Shown here one piece after another: positions 15,068 to 24,144 of a DNA stretch of 64,000 nucleotides (its first letter is position 1; each line of letters starts with the position of its first letter). Position numbers and translations under genes: made by a program. The notes beneath the pieces are model-generated. The model was given only the letters and a program-made list of their open reading frames with translations. It was not told where the DNA came from and ran no database searches. The DNA is taken from contig CAVSME010000002.1 in the NCBI GenBank assembly GCA_963728985.1, positions 248,001 through 312,000 on the forward strand, written 5' to 3'. The stretch is from DASXAI01 sp963728985 (GTDB lineage: Bacteria > Actinomycetota > Acidimicrobiia > Acidimicrobiales > Ilumatobacteraceae).

Positions 15068-17500
15068 ATGACGACGAAACCAGGGCCGTACGAGTCGCTG
15101 CTCGATGCGCTCGACCTCGACGAGCGCGCCGCGTTGACAGCGGGCCACGACGACTGGAACACGCCGGCCTTGCCGAAACGCGGCGTCCCGGCGATCCGCG
15201 TCACCGATGGCCCCGTTGGTGCCCGCGGCCAGAGCTTCACCAGCGTGACGGCCGCCCTGTTCCCGTGCGGATCCGCGCTCGGCGCCACCTTCGACCCGGC
15301 GCTCGTCGGCCGCATCGGCGCCGCCCTCGCGGACGAGGCCCGACTCAAGCACGCGCACGTGCTGCTCGGACCGACGCTCAACCTCCAACGCCATCCCCTG
15401 GGGGGTCGCAACTTCGAGTGCTACGGCGAGGATCCGTTGCTGGTCTCGCGGCTCGCCGTCGCCTTCGTACGCGGCCTGCAGGCGCAGGGGGTCGCGGCCT
15501 GCCCGAAGCACCTCGTGGCCAACGACGCCGAGATCGAGCGGATGACCATCTCATCGGATGTCGACGAGGGAGTGCTCCGCGAGGTCTACCTCCGGCCGTT
15601 CGAGGCGGCCGTCACGGAGGGCGGGGCGTGGGCGGTCATGGCCTCGTACAACCGGATCAACGGGATCTTCGCCTGTGAGCACCCGTGGCTGCTCACCGAC
15701 CTTCTCATGGGCGAGTGGGGCTTCGACGGGGTGATCATCTCCGATTGGTTCGCCACCCACGCCACGGACACGACGTTGCTCGCCGGCGTGCACCTCGAGA
15801 TGCCCGGTCCGGCGCGTCACCTCGGGAAGGCCGCCGCCGATGCGGTGCGCGAGCGGCGCGTGCCCGCGAGCGTCGTCGACGATGCGGCCCGCCGGGTGCT
15901 GCGGCTGGCCGACCGGGTGGGTGCGTCGACGGAGCCATCCGGGCCCGAGCAGGCCGTGGACGACCCCGCTCGCTGGGACCTCGCGGTGGAGGCGAGCGCG
16001 GCATCGATGGTCCTGCTGCGGAACCGATCGATCGGCTCCGGTCGCCACGCCCGCGCTGTCCTGCCGTTCGACCGAGGGCTCCGCCACCTCGCCGTCATCG
16101 GCCCCAATGCCGAGGTGGCCGTCGCCCAGGGCGGCGGTAGCGCGCGCGTCCTGCCTCATCGCACCGTCGCACCGATCGCCGGGCTGCGGGCCCGGTTTCC
16201 CGACACCGACATCGTGTTCGCTCCCGGCCCGCCGACCGGCACGCTCCTCGACGGTCGTTTCGCACAGAGCCCGTCCGGACCCGGGCTCCACATCGACTAC
16301 CGCGTCGACCGGGGCGGGCCCGTGGTCGCGTCGGCGACACTCGCCGAGGCCATTCCCATGTGGTCGGGCCGCTTCGCTGCGGGGATCGACCCATTGCACT
16401 TCCACGCGACCGCGACGACGACGCTCACCGCCCGCCGCACCGGCCCGCACGAGCTCGAGCTCACCAGCGTGGGCGAATGCACCTTGGCGATCGATGGTGA
16501 GGTCATCCTGCGCACCGATCCGTCGCAGTCGTCGGACGCTTTCTTCGGTTACGGCACGAAGCCGGTTCGGACGACGGTCGACCTTGTCGGCGGCTCGCCG
16601 CATCGTCTCGAGGTGCAGTACGACCGCCCACCCGGACCGCCGACCTGCGGCTTCCGCATCCGCATCGGCGAGCCCGCCGGCGACGACCCGATCGGCGATG
16701 CTGCCGCACTGGCCGCGGGTGCTGACGCCGCCGTGGTGGTGGTCGGTACGGACGCGGACATCGAGTGCGAGGGCTTCGATCGCTCGTCGTTCTGCCTCCC
16801 CGGCGACCAGGACGAGCTCGTCCGTCGCGTCGCGGCGGCCAACCCTCGAACAGCGATCGTGGTGAACGCCGGCGCTGCGGTCGACCTCTCGTGGCTCGAC
16901 GACGTGGGAGCGGTGCTCCTCACGTGGTTCCCTGGCATGGCGGGCGGTGAAGCGCTCGCCGCGGTGCTCGCCGGTGACCGTGAGCCGTCCGGTCGCTTGC
17001 CCGTGACGGTGCCCATGCGGATCGAGGATGCGCCGTGCGACATCACACGGCCCGACCCGCCTGGCCACCTGAGGTACACCGAGGGCCTCGACGTCGGGCA
17101 TCGCTCCTATCTCCGGAGGGGTCTCATGCCCCGCGCCTGGTTCGGGGAGGGCGGCTCGTACACCACGTTCGAGTGGGCCGACGCCGCGGCCCCGGAGTCG
17201 TGGTCCCCCGGCTGGCCCCTCGAGGTGGGCGTCACCGTGACGAACACCGGCGCCCGTCGCGGGGTCGAGGTGGTACAGGCCTACGTCGGCGAGCCCGAGG
17301 TGCTCGGTGGCTTCACGAAGGTGACGCTCGAGCCCGCCGAGACGCAGCGGGTACCGGTGATCATCGACCCGACGGCACTGCGGCACTGGCACGCCGGCCG
17401 CGGGTGGGTCACCGACGCCGGGCCGTGGCCGGTCCGGTTGGCCCGCTCGGCCGGCGACCCCGGTTGCACGATCGTGGTGTCGCGCTCGCCAGGTGGATGA
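15068..17500 (+). CDS. Glycoside hydrolase family 3 beta-glucosidase with PA14 domain
   Basis: 810 residues from ATG 15068 behind AGGAG. The N-terminal TIM barrel carries GPTLNLQRHPLGGRNFECYGEDP, the Lys-His pair in CPKHLVANDAE and the nucleophile Asp226 in IISDWFATH. The C-terminal alpha/beta sandwich starts about residue 300 (ASMVLLRN, LAVIGPNAEVAVAQGGGSA). It is interrupted by a PA14-like insertion around residues 395-540 (GLHIDYR...FRIRIGEP) and closed by a fibronectin-III-like domain (VTVTNTGARRGVEVVQAYV). This is the layout of bacterial beta-glucosidases that release glucose from beta-glucosides. There is no signal peptide, so it acts in the cytoplasm on sugar brought in by the adjacent importer. 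Confidence 0.95.
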   Translation: MTTKPGPYESLLDALDLDERAALTAGHDDWNTPALPKRGVPAIRVTDGPVGARGQSFTSVTAALFPCGSALGATFDPALVGRIGAALADEARLKHAHVLLGPTLNLQRHPLGGRNFECYGEDPLLVSRLAVAFVRGLQAQGVAACPKHLVANDAEIERMTISSDVDEGVLREVYLRPFEAAVTEGGAWAVMASYNRINGIFACEHPWLLTDLLMGEWGFDGVIISDWFATHATDTTLLAGVHLEMPGPARHLGKAAADAVRERRVPASVVDDAARRVLRLADRVGASTEPSGPEQAVDDPARWDLAVEASAASMVLLRNRSIGSGRHARAVLPFDRGLRHLAVIGPNAEVAVAQGGGSARVLPHRTVAPIAGLRARFPDTDIVFAPGPPTGTLLDGRFAQSPSGPGLHIDYRVDRGGPVVASATLAEAIPMWSGRFAAGIDPLHFHATATTTLTARRTGPHELELTSVGECTLAIDGEVILRTDPSQSSDAFFGYGTKPVRTTVDLVGGSPHRLEVQYDRPPGPPTCGFRIRIGEPAGDDPIGDAAALAAGADAAVVVVGTDADIECEGFDRSSFCLPGDQDELVRRVAAANPRTAIVVNAGAAVDLSWLDDVGAVLLTWFPGMAGGEALAAVLAGDREPSGRLPVTVPMRIEDAPCDITRPDPPGHLRYTEGLDVGHRSYLRRGLMPRAWFGEGGSYTTFEWADAAAPESWSPGWPLEVGVTVTNTGARRGVEVVQAYVGEPEVLGGFTKVTLEPAETQRVPVIIDPTALRHWHAGRGWVTDAGPWPVRLARSAGDPGCTIVVSRSPGG

Positions 17501-17543
17501 CTCGCCCGCCGGGAGCCCGGCGATCCGGTAGACATCAGCCCTC

Positions 17544-19569
17544 GTGGTTGAGAACGCGACGGACGTAACCGACGAGGAACCGCCCGAGGCTCCGCACCTC
17601 GGGCGGCTGCGGTTGCGGCTCGTCGGGCTGAGCTTCCTGATGCTGTTCGTGGAGCTGGCGCTGATCCGCTGGACGGCGGCCTACAACATCCATCTCGCCT
17701 ACCTCACCAACTTCGTGCTGCTGGCGAGCTTCCTCGGCATCGGGATCGGGTTCCTACGGGTGCGCCGGGAACCGAACCTCCTGCCGTTCGCGCCGATCGC
17801 ACTCGGCGTGCTGGTCACCTTCGTCGCCCTGTTCCCGGTCAACCTCACCAACCTCCAGGGTCAGCTCGAAGGCGCCTTCGGCATGGATCCGCTGCCCCGA
17901 TGGGTCGGCCTCACGGTGATCTTCGTCCTTACCGTTGCGGTGATGGCCTGTCTGGGCCACGGCGTCGCTCGCGTGTTCGTGGAGTTCGATGCGCTGGAGG
18001 CCTACCGGCTCGACATCCTCGGGAGCATCGCCGGCATCGCCGTGTTCTCGACGCTCGCCTTCCTGCAGTTGCCGCCGATCGCGTGGGGCGTCATCGTCGC
18101 CGCGCTCCTCACCTTCATGTTGGGATTGCGACCGCAGTTGCTCGCGCTCGTGGCCATCGTCGTCGTGCTGGCGATCCAGTCGGTGGCGCCGAACGACTAC
18201 TGGTCGCCGTACTACAAGGTCACCGCCCTTCGCGCCGCCACGCAGGAGGTGGGTGGCATCGAGGCCCATGACACGCTGACGATCTCGGCCAACAACATCC
18301 CCCACCAGACGGCCTACGCCGTCGACGAGCTGCTCCACCTCCAGCCCTTCTACGCGTTCCCGTACAAGCACCTCGCCGGTCCGCCCGACCGAGTCCTGGT
18401 GGTGGGCGCTGGCAACGGCAACGACGTCGCCGTCGCCTTGGCCCAGGGGGCCAAGCACGTGGACGCCGTGGAGATCGACCCGGTCATCCAGTCGCTCGGG
18501 TCGAAGTACCACCCGAGCCACCCGTACCAGGACCCGCGCGTGACCGTGCACATCGGCGACGGCCGCGCCTTCATCGAACGGGATTCCGGCCAGTACGACC
18601 TCATCATGTTCGCCCTGCCCGACTCGTTGACGCTGTTCGCCGGCCAGGGCAGCCTCCGCTTGGAGAACTACCTGTTCACCAAGGAGTCGATGGAGACGGT
18701 CCAGCGTCACCTGCGGCCCGGCGGCACGTTCGCCATGTACAACTACTACGAGCCGTTCCTGCTCGACCGCTACGCCACCACGCTGCAGGACGTCTACGGC
18801 ACCGCGCCGTGCGTCGAGATCGGCGACTCGCTGGCCGATCGCAGCCAAGCCGTGCTCGTGGCCGGCGCCGGCGCCACGCGCAATTGCACCACGCCGTGGT
18901 CCGGCAGCGCGAGCCGATTCGCCGACCGACGACTACCCGTTCCCGTACCTCCAGGACCGCACGATCCCGAGCTTCTACCGCGACACCCTGCTGCTGATGC
19001 TGGGCGCGTCGCTCTTGCTGATCCGCCTGGCCGGGGGTCGCTTCCGCAGCATGGTGCGCTACGTCGACCTCGCCTTCATGGGCGCCGCCTTCCTGCTGCT
19101 GGAGACGAAGAACGTCGTGCAGTTCGCGCTGCTGTTCGGCACGACGTGGTTCGTCAATTCCCTCGTGTTCGCTGGCGTGCTCCTCAGCGTGTACCTGGCG
19201 GTGGAGCTGGCGCGCCATGTCCGCCTGCCAGAGCCGAGACGGCTCTACCCCGTGCTCCTCGCGATGTTGGCTGTCGCGTGGTTGGTGCCGCCCGAGGCGT
19301 TGCTGTCCTTGTCGACGGTGCCGCGGTTCCTGGCCGCGGTGTCCCTGGCGTTCGCGCCCATCTTCATGGCCAACCTCGTCTTCGCGCAGCGCTTCCGCGA
19401 GGTGGCCTCGACGACCACGGCATTTGCCGCCAACCTCCTCGGCGCGATCGTCGGCGGCATGATCGAGTACGTCTCGCTGATCACCGGCTACCGCTTCCTG
19501 CTCATCGTGGTCGGTGTGCTCTATGCGTTCGCGTTCGCGCTCACGCCCCGCCGGGCGGTCGCAGGATGA
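17544..19569 (+). pseudogene. Membrane-embedded spermidine-synthase-like protein, frameshifted
   Basis: From GTG 17544 the first frame codes about seven membrane helices (FLMLFVELALIRWTAAYNIHL, FVLLASFLGIGIGFL...). A polyamine-synthase-like Rossmann domain follows: VLVVGAGNGNDVAVALAQGA, VDAVEIDP, DPRVTVHIGDGRAFIE, YDLIMFALPDS. Between about 18880 and 18920 the frame moves by one base. In the new frame it continues TDDYPFPYLQDRTIPSFYRD and a further set of about six helices ending LTPRRAVAG at 19569. Without the indel this is a ~675-residue fused membrane protein known from actinobacteria and deltaproteobacteria. The Rossmann part suggests aminopropyl or methyl transfer, but no substrate is known. 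Confidence 0.75.
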
Positions 19570-19816
19570 CCAGGTGACCACCGGGCGCTTCGAGGTCCGG
19601 CGGACGATCGCCGCCCCGATCGTCCCCGACGCCGCCCTGCGCGCACGCTCGGGATCCTGGCCCGGACGGTAAGCCGCAGCTCCTGGGGCGCCCCTGCCCC
19701 GAATCCTTGATCGGCGTGCCCGCCGGCCGATGGGCGAGGCGGGACGTTGCGCCCGTCGCCGGGCACTCGGCCACGGATAGCGCGAGACTGGTCACGGGTG
19801 GCGATCAAGGAGCGGG

Positions 19817-21604
19817 ATGGTGGGACGCGAACGGTGGTTCGGTCGGTGGTGGTGGCTGGCCGCGGTGGCCGCCCTGGCGGCGTGCTCGGGCGGCGGTTCG
19901 AGCGCGTCGACGTCGTCGTCGTCGACCGCGGCCGCCACGACGGCGGCGACCGGCGCGGCGGCGACTCGCACCACGACCGGCGGGACGGTGACGGTGCGCC
20001 TCTCGGCCCCGTTCACCTCGTACAACAACGGCACCGCCGACGACAACGGCGCCTCGAACCAGGAGGTGATCAACGCGGTCCAGCCGTCGGTGGCGAAGTT
20101 CGACGATCACGCCGCCGCGGTGATCGACCCCAACCTGGTCACGATCACCAAGACCAGCGACGATCCCCTCGTCGTCACGTACACCTTCAACCCGGCCGCC
20201 GTCTGGGACGACGGCCAGCCGGTCGGTTGCGACGACCTCTACCTGGCCTGGATCGCCAGCAACGGCACGACGACAGCACCCGACGCCAGCGGCGCCACCG
20301 TGTTCAACACCGCGTCGACGACGGGGTGGGACCACGTGGGCGCGGTCGGCTGCTCGGCCGACGGGCACACCGCCACCTTCACGTACGCCAAACCCTTCTC
20401 GGACTGGAAGGCGCTCGTCCGTGGCCTGGTGCCGGCGCACGTCGTCGCCACCCACGCCGGCGTCACCGACGGCGCCGGCATCCGTGCCGCGTATGAATCC
20501 CACGACGCCGCCGCGCTCGGGCGCATCGCCGAGTTCTGGAACACCGGCTTCAAGACCGACAACGGCGTCGATCCCACCGTCGACCTGTCCGCTGGTCCCT
20601 ACCGCATCGACAACTTCGAGGCCGAGCAGAGCGTCACGCTCGTCCGCAACGACAAGTACTGGGGACCGCGGCCGGCGATCGACCGGATCGTCTTCCGGAT
20701 CATCGCCGACCCCACCGCGCAGGCCCAGGCCCTCGCCAACGCCGAGGTCGACGTCGTCCAGATCACCAGCCCGCAGCCCGACGTCGTGGGTCTGCTGAAC
20801 GGCGTGCGCGATGTCACCGTGAACGTCGCCGCCGTCAACTCGTACGAGCACTTCGACTTCAACTTCCAGGTCCCGCTCCTGCGCGACGTCGCCGTTCGCC
20901 AGGCCGTCGCGCAGTGCATGCCCCGCCAGGAGATCCTCGACAAGCTGATCCGCCCGACCGACCCGAATGCCACGCTGCAGCAGAGCCGCATGTACTTCCC
21001 CGGCCAGCAGGGCTACGAGGACACGAGTGGCGGGCGGTACGACACGGCCGACATCGCCGGCGCCAAGGCCACGCTCGAAGCCGCCGGGTGGACGCTCGAC
21101 GGGGCGACGTACGTGAAGGACGGGCAGCGCCTCGAGTTCCACCTGCTGCACAGCGCCGCCCGCACCGACGAGGCGCAGCTCATCGAGCTGTCGTGCGCGC
21201 AGGCCGGCATCTCCATCATCGACGACGTGGACGCGAAGTGGGGGAGCCGCCTGGGCGCCGGCCAGTTCGACACCGTGCTCTTCACGTGGAACACGTCGCC
21301 CACCCCGTCGTCCCAGGAGTCGCTGTACCACACGCCGCCCGGCGAGAACCTGCTGTCGAACTACGGGAGCTACTCCAGCACCCACGTCGACTCGCTGTTC
21401 GACCGCTTGACCAGTGTCACCGATCCCGCCGAGCAGATCGCGCTGGCCAACGAGACGGACACGGTGCTGTGGGCCGACCTGCCCACCATTCCGCTCTGGC
21501 GCCTCCCGGCGGTGGTCGCCCACACCAACACGATCAGCGGTGTGACAGCCAACCCGACCGACCAGAGCCTCACGTGGAACATCGAGACGTGGACGCGGAC
21601 CTGA
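19817..21604 (+). CDS. Peptide/nickel-type ABC substrate-binding lipoprotein (SBP family 5)
   Basis: 595 residues. Signal peptide WLAAVAALAACSGGG with lipidated Cys, then a Ser/Thr/Ala linker to about residue 55. The family 5 pattern follows: GTVTVRLSAPFTSYNNGT, LVVTYTFNPAAVWDDGQPVGCDDLYLAW, GPYRIDNFEAEQSVTLVRNDKYWG, VNSYEHFDFNFQVPLLRDVAVRQAVAQCM, ILDKLIRPTDPNA. Such proteins bind oligopeptides or other small solutes. No permease or ATPase of the Dpp/Opp type is nearby, so it is an orphan binding protein or works with a distant system. Confidence 0.92.
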   Translation: MVGRERWFGRWWWLAAVAALAACSGGGSSASTSSSSTAAATTAATGAAATRTTTGGTVTVRLSAPFTSYNNGTADDNGASNQEVINAVQPSVAKFDDHAAAVIDPNLVTITKTSDDPLVVTYTFNPAAVWDDGQPVGCDDLYLAWIASNGTTTAPDASGATVFNTASTTGWDHVGAVGCSADGHTATFTYAKPFSDWKALVRGLVPAHVVATHAGVTDGAGIRAAYESHDAAALGRIAEFWNTGFKTDNGVDPTVDLSAGPYRIDNFEAEQSVTLVRNDKYWGPRPAIDRIVFRIIADPTAQAQALANAEVDVVQITSPQPDVVGLLNGVRDVTVNVAAVNSYEHFDFNFQVPLLRDVAVRQAVAQCMPRQEILDKLIRPTDPNATLQQSRMYFPGQQGYEDTSGGRYDTADIAGAKATLEAAGWTLDGATYVKDGQRLEFHLLHSAARTDEAQLIELSCAQAGISIIDDVDAKWGSRLGAGQFDTVLFTWNTSPTPSSQESLYHTPPGENLLSNYGSYSSTHVDSLFDRLTSVTDPAEQIALANETDTVLWADLPTIPLWRLPAVVAHTNTISGVTANPTDQSLTWNIETWTRT

Positions 21605-21837
21605 GCTCGCGCCGGCTGTGCGGGGGCACGGGCGACGGGTCCGCTAGCGCTAGCCGGCCCGCCGCCCGGCATTGCCCCCCCGAAGGTCACGGTACGCCTC
21701 GGGCTCCGTTGCCGCATGGGCCGAACGACCGGTTGGCCGTGGCGCACCGGCCTGCCCGGGGGGCGAGCAGACCGGTCTGCACCACTGCTGATGAGGACGG
21801 CGCCCGACGCCGGCTATGACGCTCGTTTGGGTGAACT

Positions 21838-22485
21838 TCAGGTGAGCGCGGGTCCGTCCCAGCGCTCGAGGCGAGCGAAGCTGGAGACCGGGCTGCGGTT
21901 CAGGCGGGTGATGTCCTGCTTGGGTCGACCGAGCGGCACCAGCGCCGCCACCGCGACCTCCGGCGGCAGGCCGAGCAGCGCCTGGGCCTGGGGCTCGGCG
22001 GCGGCGATGAACGTCGTCAGCGCGCCGGCGAGACCGTGACCGCGGGCCGCCAGCAGGAGGTTCTGCACGAACGGATAGATCGATCCGCCGCTGATCACCC
22101 CGATCCGATCGAGCTTCGAGTCGGCCGACGCGACGACGCGCAGGTCCACGCCGATGACCAGCAGCACCGGCGCCTGCGCCAGCACCCGGAACCAGCCGAG
22201 GCTGGCGGTGTCGCTGTGGTCGAGCGTGGCCGGATCGATGGCGCTCGGCTCGACGGTGTTCCACGGGTTCTCGCCGGCCGCCCGCTGGGCCAGGTAGAGG
22301 CGCAGCGCGGGCAGGCTCAGATCGACGAGGGCCTCCTTCATCGCCTGAGCACGCACCACGATGACCTTCCAGCCCTGGCGGTTGCCGCCGCTCGGGGCGA
22401 AGCGGGCGAGGTCGAGGAGGGCGACGAGATCGGCGTCGGACACGGGCTCGGAGGTGAACTCCCGGCACACGAACGCCGTGCGCAT
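21838..22485 (-). CDS. Nitroreductase-family FMN oxidoreductase
   Basis: 215 residues from ATG 22485. The conserved sequence starts a few codons earlier (DLDHTMRTAFVCREFT), so an alternative start may exist in the 26 bp after the decarboxylase stop. The LARFAPSGGNRQGWKVIVV motif binds FMN phosphate, and GGSIYPFVQNLLLAARGHGLAGALTTF is the second FMN-contact segment. The family reduces nitroaromatics, quinones or enals with NAD(P)H. It follows the decarboxylase gene on the same strand with no room for a promoter, so they are probably co-transcribed. Confidence 0.88.
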   Translation of the reverse strand: MRTAFVCREFTSEPVSDADLVALLDLARFAPSGGNRQGWKVIVVRAQAMKEALVDLSLPALRLYLAQRAAGENPWNTVEPSAIDPATLDHSDTASLGWFRVLAQAPVLLVIGVDLRVVASADSKLDRIGVISGGSIYPFVQNLLLAARGHGLAGALTTFIAAAEPQAQALLGLPPEVAVAALVPLGRPKQDITRLNRSPVSSFARLERWDGPALT

Positions 22486-22513
22486 GGTGTGGTCGAGGTC
22501 GGCGATGTCGCGA

Positions 22514-23635
22514 CTATATGTAGTGCTCGGCCGGCGCCGGCAGGCCGTTGAAGCCGGGTGCGGCGTACGCGGTGGTGTAGGCACCAGCCGACAGGACGTC
22601 GACCAGATCGCCGTCGCGCAGCGCCAAGGGCAGCGAGTACGTGGCCTTGTCGTAGAGCACGTCGGCCGAGTCGCACGTGGGGCCGGCGATCACCACCGGC
22701 CCCGTCGGCCCGCCCTCGTGCGGCGTGCGCAGCCGGTAGCGGATGGCCTCGTCCATGGTCTCGGCCAGCCCGCTGAAGCGCCCGCAGTCGAGGTACACCC
22801 AGCGTCGCTCATCGAGCGATCGTCGCGACACCAGCACCACCTCGGTGCGCAGCACACCGGCGTCGCCGACGAGGTAGCGGCCGGGTTCCACCATGAGCTC
22901 GGGAACGACGCCGTCGAGCTGCTCGAGGGCGCGGCGGATGGCGAAGCCGTACGCCTCCACTGGCGCGATGGTGTCCGCATAGCGAGCGGGGAAGCCGCCA
23001 CCGAGGTTCACGAAGCCGATCGGTGCGCCGCGGTGTTCGGCCTCGCGCATGAGCCGGGCCACGGCGCCCAGCACGTCGTCCCACGCAGCGGGTGAGCGTT
23101 GCTGGGAACCCACGTGGAAGGACACGCCCGTGCGATGGCCGGCCCGGGCGGCGACGGTGACGAGCTCGAGCGCGTCGTGGTGATCGCACCCGAACTTCCG
23201 CGAGAGCGGCCAGTCCGCCTCGGCGCCGTCGTGGAAGAGCCGCACGCACACGTCGGCACCGGGCGCGTGGGCGATGATCTTGTCGAGCTCGGCGCGGGCG
23301 TCCACCGCGAAGCGACTGACGCCGCGCTGGTGCGCCGCGGCGATGTGGCGGGCCTTCTTGATCGTGTTGCCGAACGAGAGGTCGGCGATGCCGGCACCGG
23401 CATCGAGGCAGGCGTCGATCTCGGCCGGGCTGGCCACGTCGAACGCCGATCCCAGCGCCACCAGCGTGCGCAGCACCGGGGCGGCCGGGTTGGCCTTGAC
23501 CGCGTAGAAGATGCGCACGCCGGGCAGGGCGTCGGCGAGGCGGCGGAACCGCTCGGCGACGACATCGAGGTCGACGACCAGGAAGGGCGTCTCGTGGTCT
23601 TGCGCCAGGAAGGCGGCGAGCTTGGGCGTGGGCAT
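22514..23635 (-). CDS. Ornithine/lysine-type PLP decarboxylase (fold III)
   Basis: 373 residues. Lys47 in FYAVKANP carries pyridoxal phosphate. GGGFPARY and EPGRYLVGDAG bind the phosphate, and Cys in GPTCDSADVLYDK is the residue that protonates the product in ornithine decarboxylases. Diaminopimelate decarboxylase would read differently around EPGR and is usually longer. The product should be putrescine or cadaverine. The spermidine-synthase-like protein at 17544-19569 may use such amines, but the two are not in one operon. Confidence 0.9.
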   Translation of the reverse strand: MPTPKLAAFLAQDHETPFLVVDLDVVAERFRRLADALPGVRIFYAVKANPAAPVLRTLVALGSAFDVASPAEIDACLDAGAGIADLSFGNTIKKARHIAAAHQRGVSRFAVDARAELDKIIAHAPGADVCVRLFHDGAEADWPLSRKFGCDHHDALELVTVAARAGHRTGVSFHVGSQQRSPAAWDDVLGAVARLMREAEHRGAPIGFVNLGGGFPARYADTIAPVEAYGFAIRRALEQLDGVVPELMVEPGRYLVGDAGVLRTEVVLVSRRSLDERRWVYLDCGRFSGLAETMDEAIRYRLRTPHEGGPTGPVVIAGPTCDSADVLYDKATYSLPLALRDGDLVDVLSAGAYTTAYAAPGFNGLPAPAEHYI

Positions 23636-23826
23636 CGGGGGGGCGACGGTACCGATGTCGTCTCGATGCGTCTACTGACTGACGCGTCGGCACGGACTGA
23701 CGCGCCAACCAGTCACGGTGGGTCGACCACCTGACCACCGAGCGAAGCTCACATGAACAGTGCCGGTGCTGTCATCAACGCGTCACTGAGATGCCGTCAG
23801 ATGGGGTAACGGACGATCGGAGCGAC

Positions 23827-24012
23827 ATGGCCGATACGGATGGTGACCGAGAGGACACGAGCGGCGACTCGGCGCCGGTGCGCGAGGCGGCATGGCACGG
23901 CGAGCGTCCCACCTACATCGACGACGAGGAGTGCCGGCGGGCGCTCGAGGAGCTCCTCGCCGAAGCGGGTGTGCTGCCCAGCATGCTGCGCTCCCGGTCA
24001 CAGCGGTCGTGA
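23827..24012 (+). CDS. Small acidic hypothetical protein
   Basis: 61 codons from ATG 23827, preceded by GGAG at 4-5 nt spacing. The product is acidic at the N-terminus and ends in a helix RALEELLAEAGVLPSMLRSR. No domain is recognised. The sequence HGERPTYIDDEECRRALEELL looks structured rather than random, which is why I keep it. An in-frame ATG at 23791 is less well placed. It stands alone between divergently and convergently arranged genes. Confidence 0.5.
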   Translation: MADTDGDREDTSGDSAPVREAAWHGERPTYIDDEECRRALEELLAEAGVLPSMLRSRSQRS

Positions 24013-24144
24013 ACGTTCTGTTCAGGCGGCCGGCATCACGCCGTCATCTTCGATTGCTAGGTTCGAGGCCAGGCGTCGAGCTGGTCGTTGACCATCTGTC
24101 CCCCCTGGTGGTCAGCGACCGGCTCCGCCAGGATCTCTAGCGCC

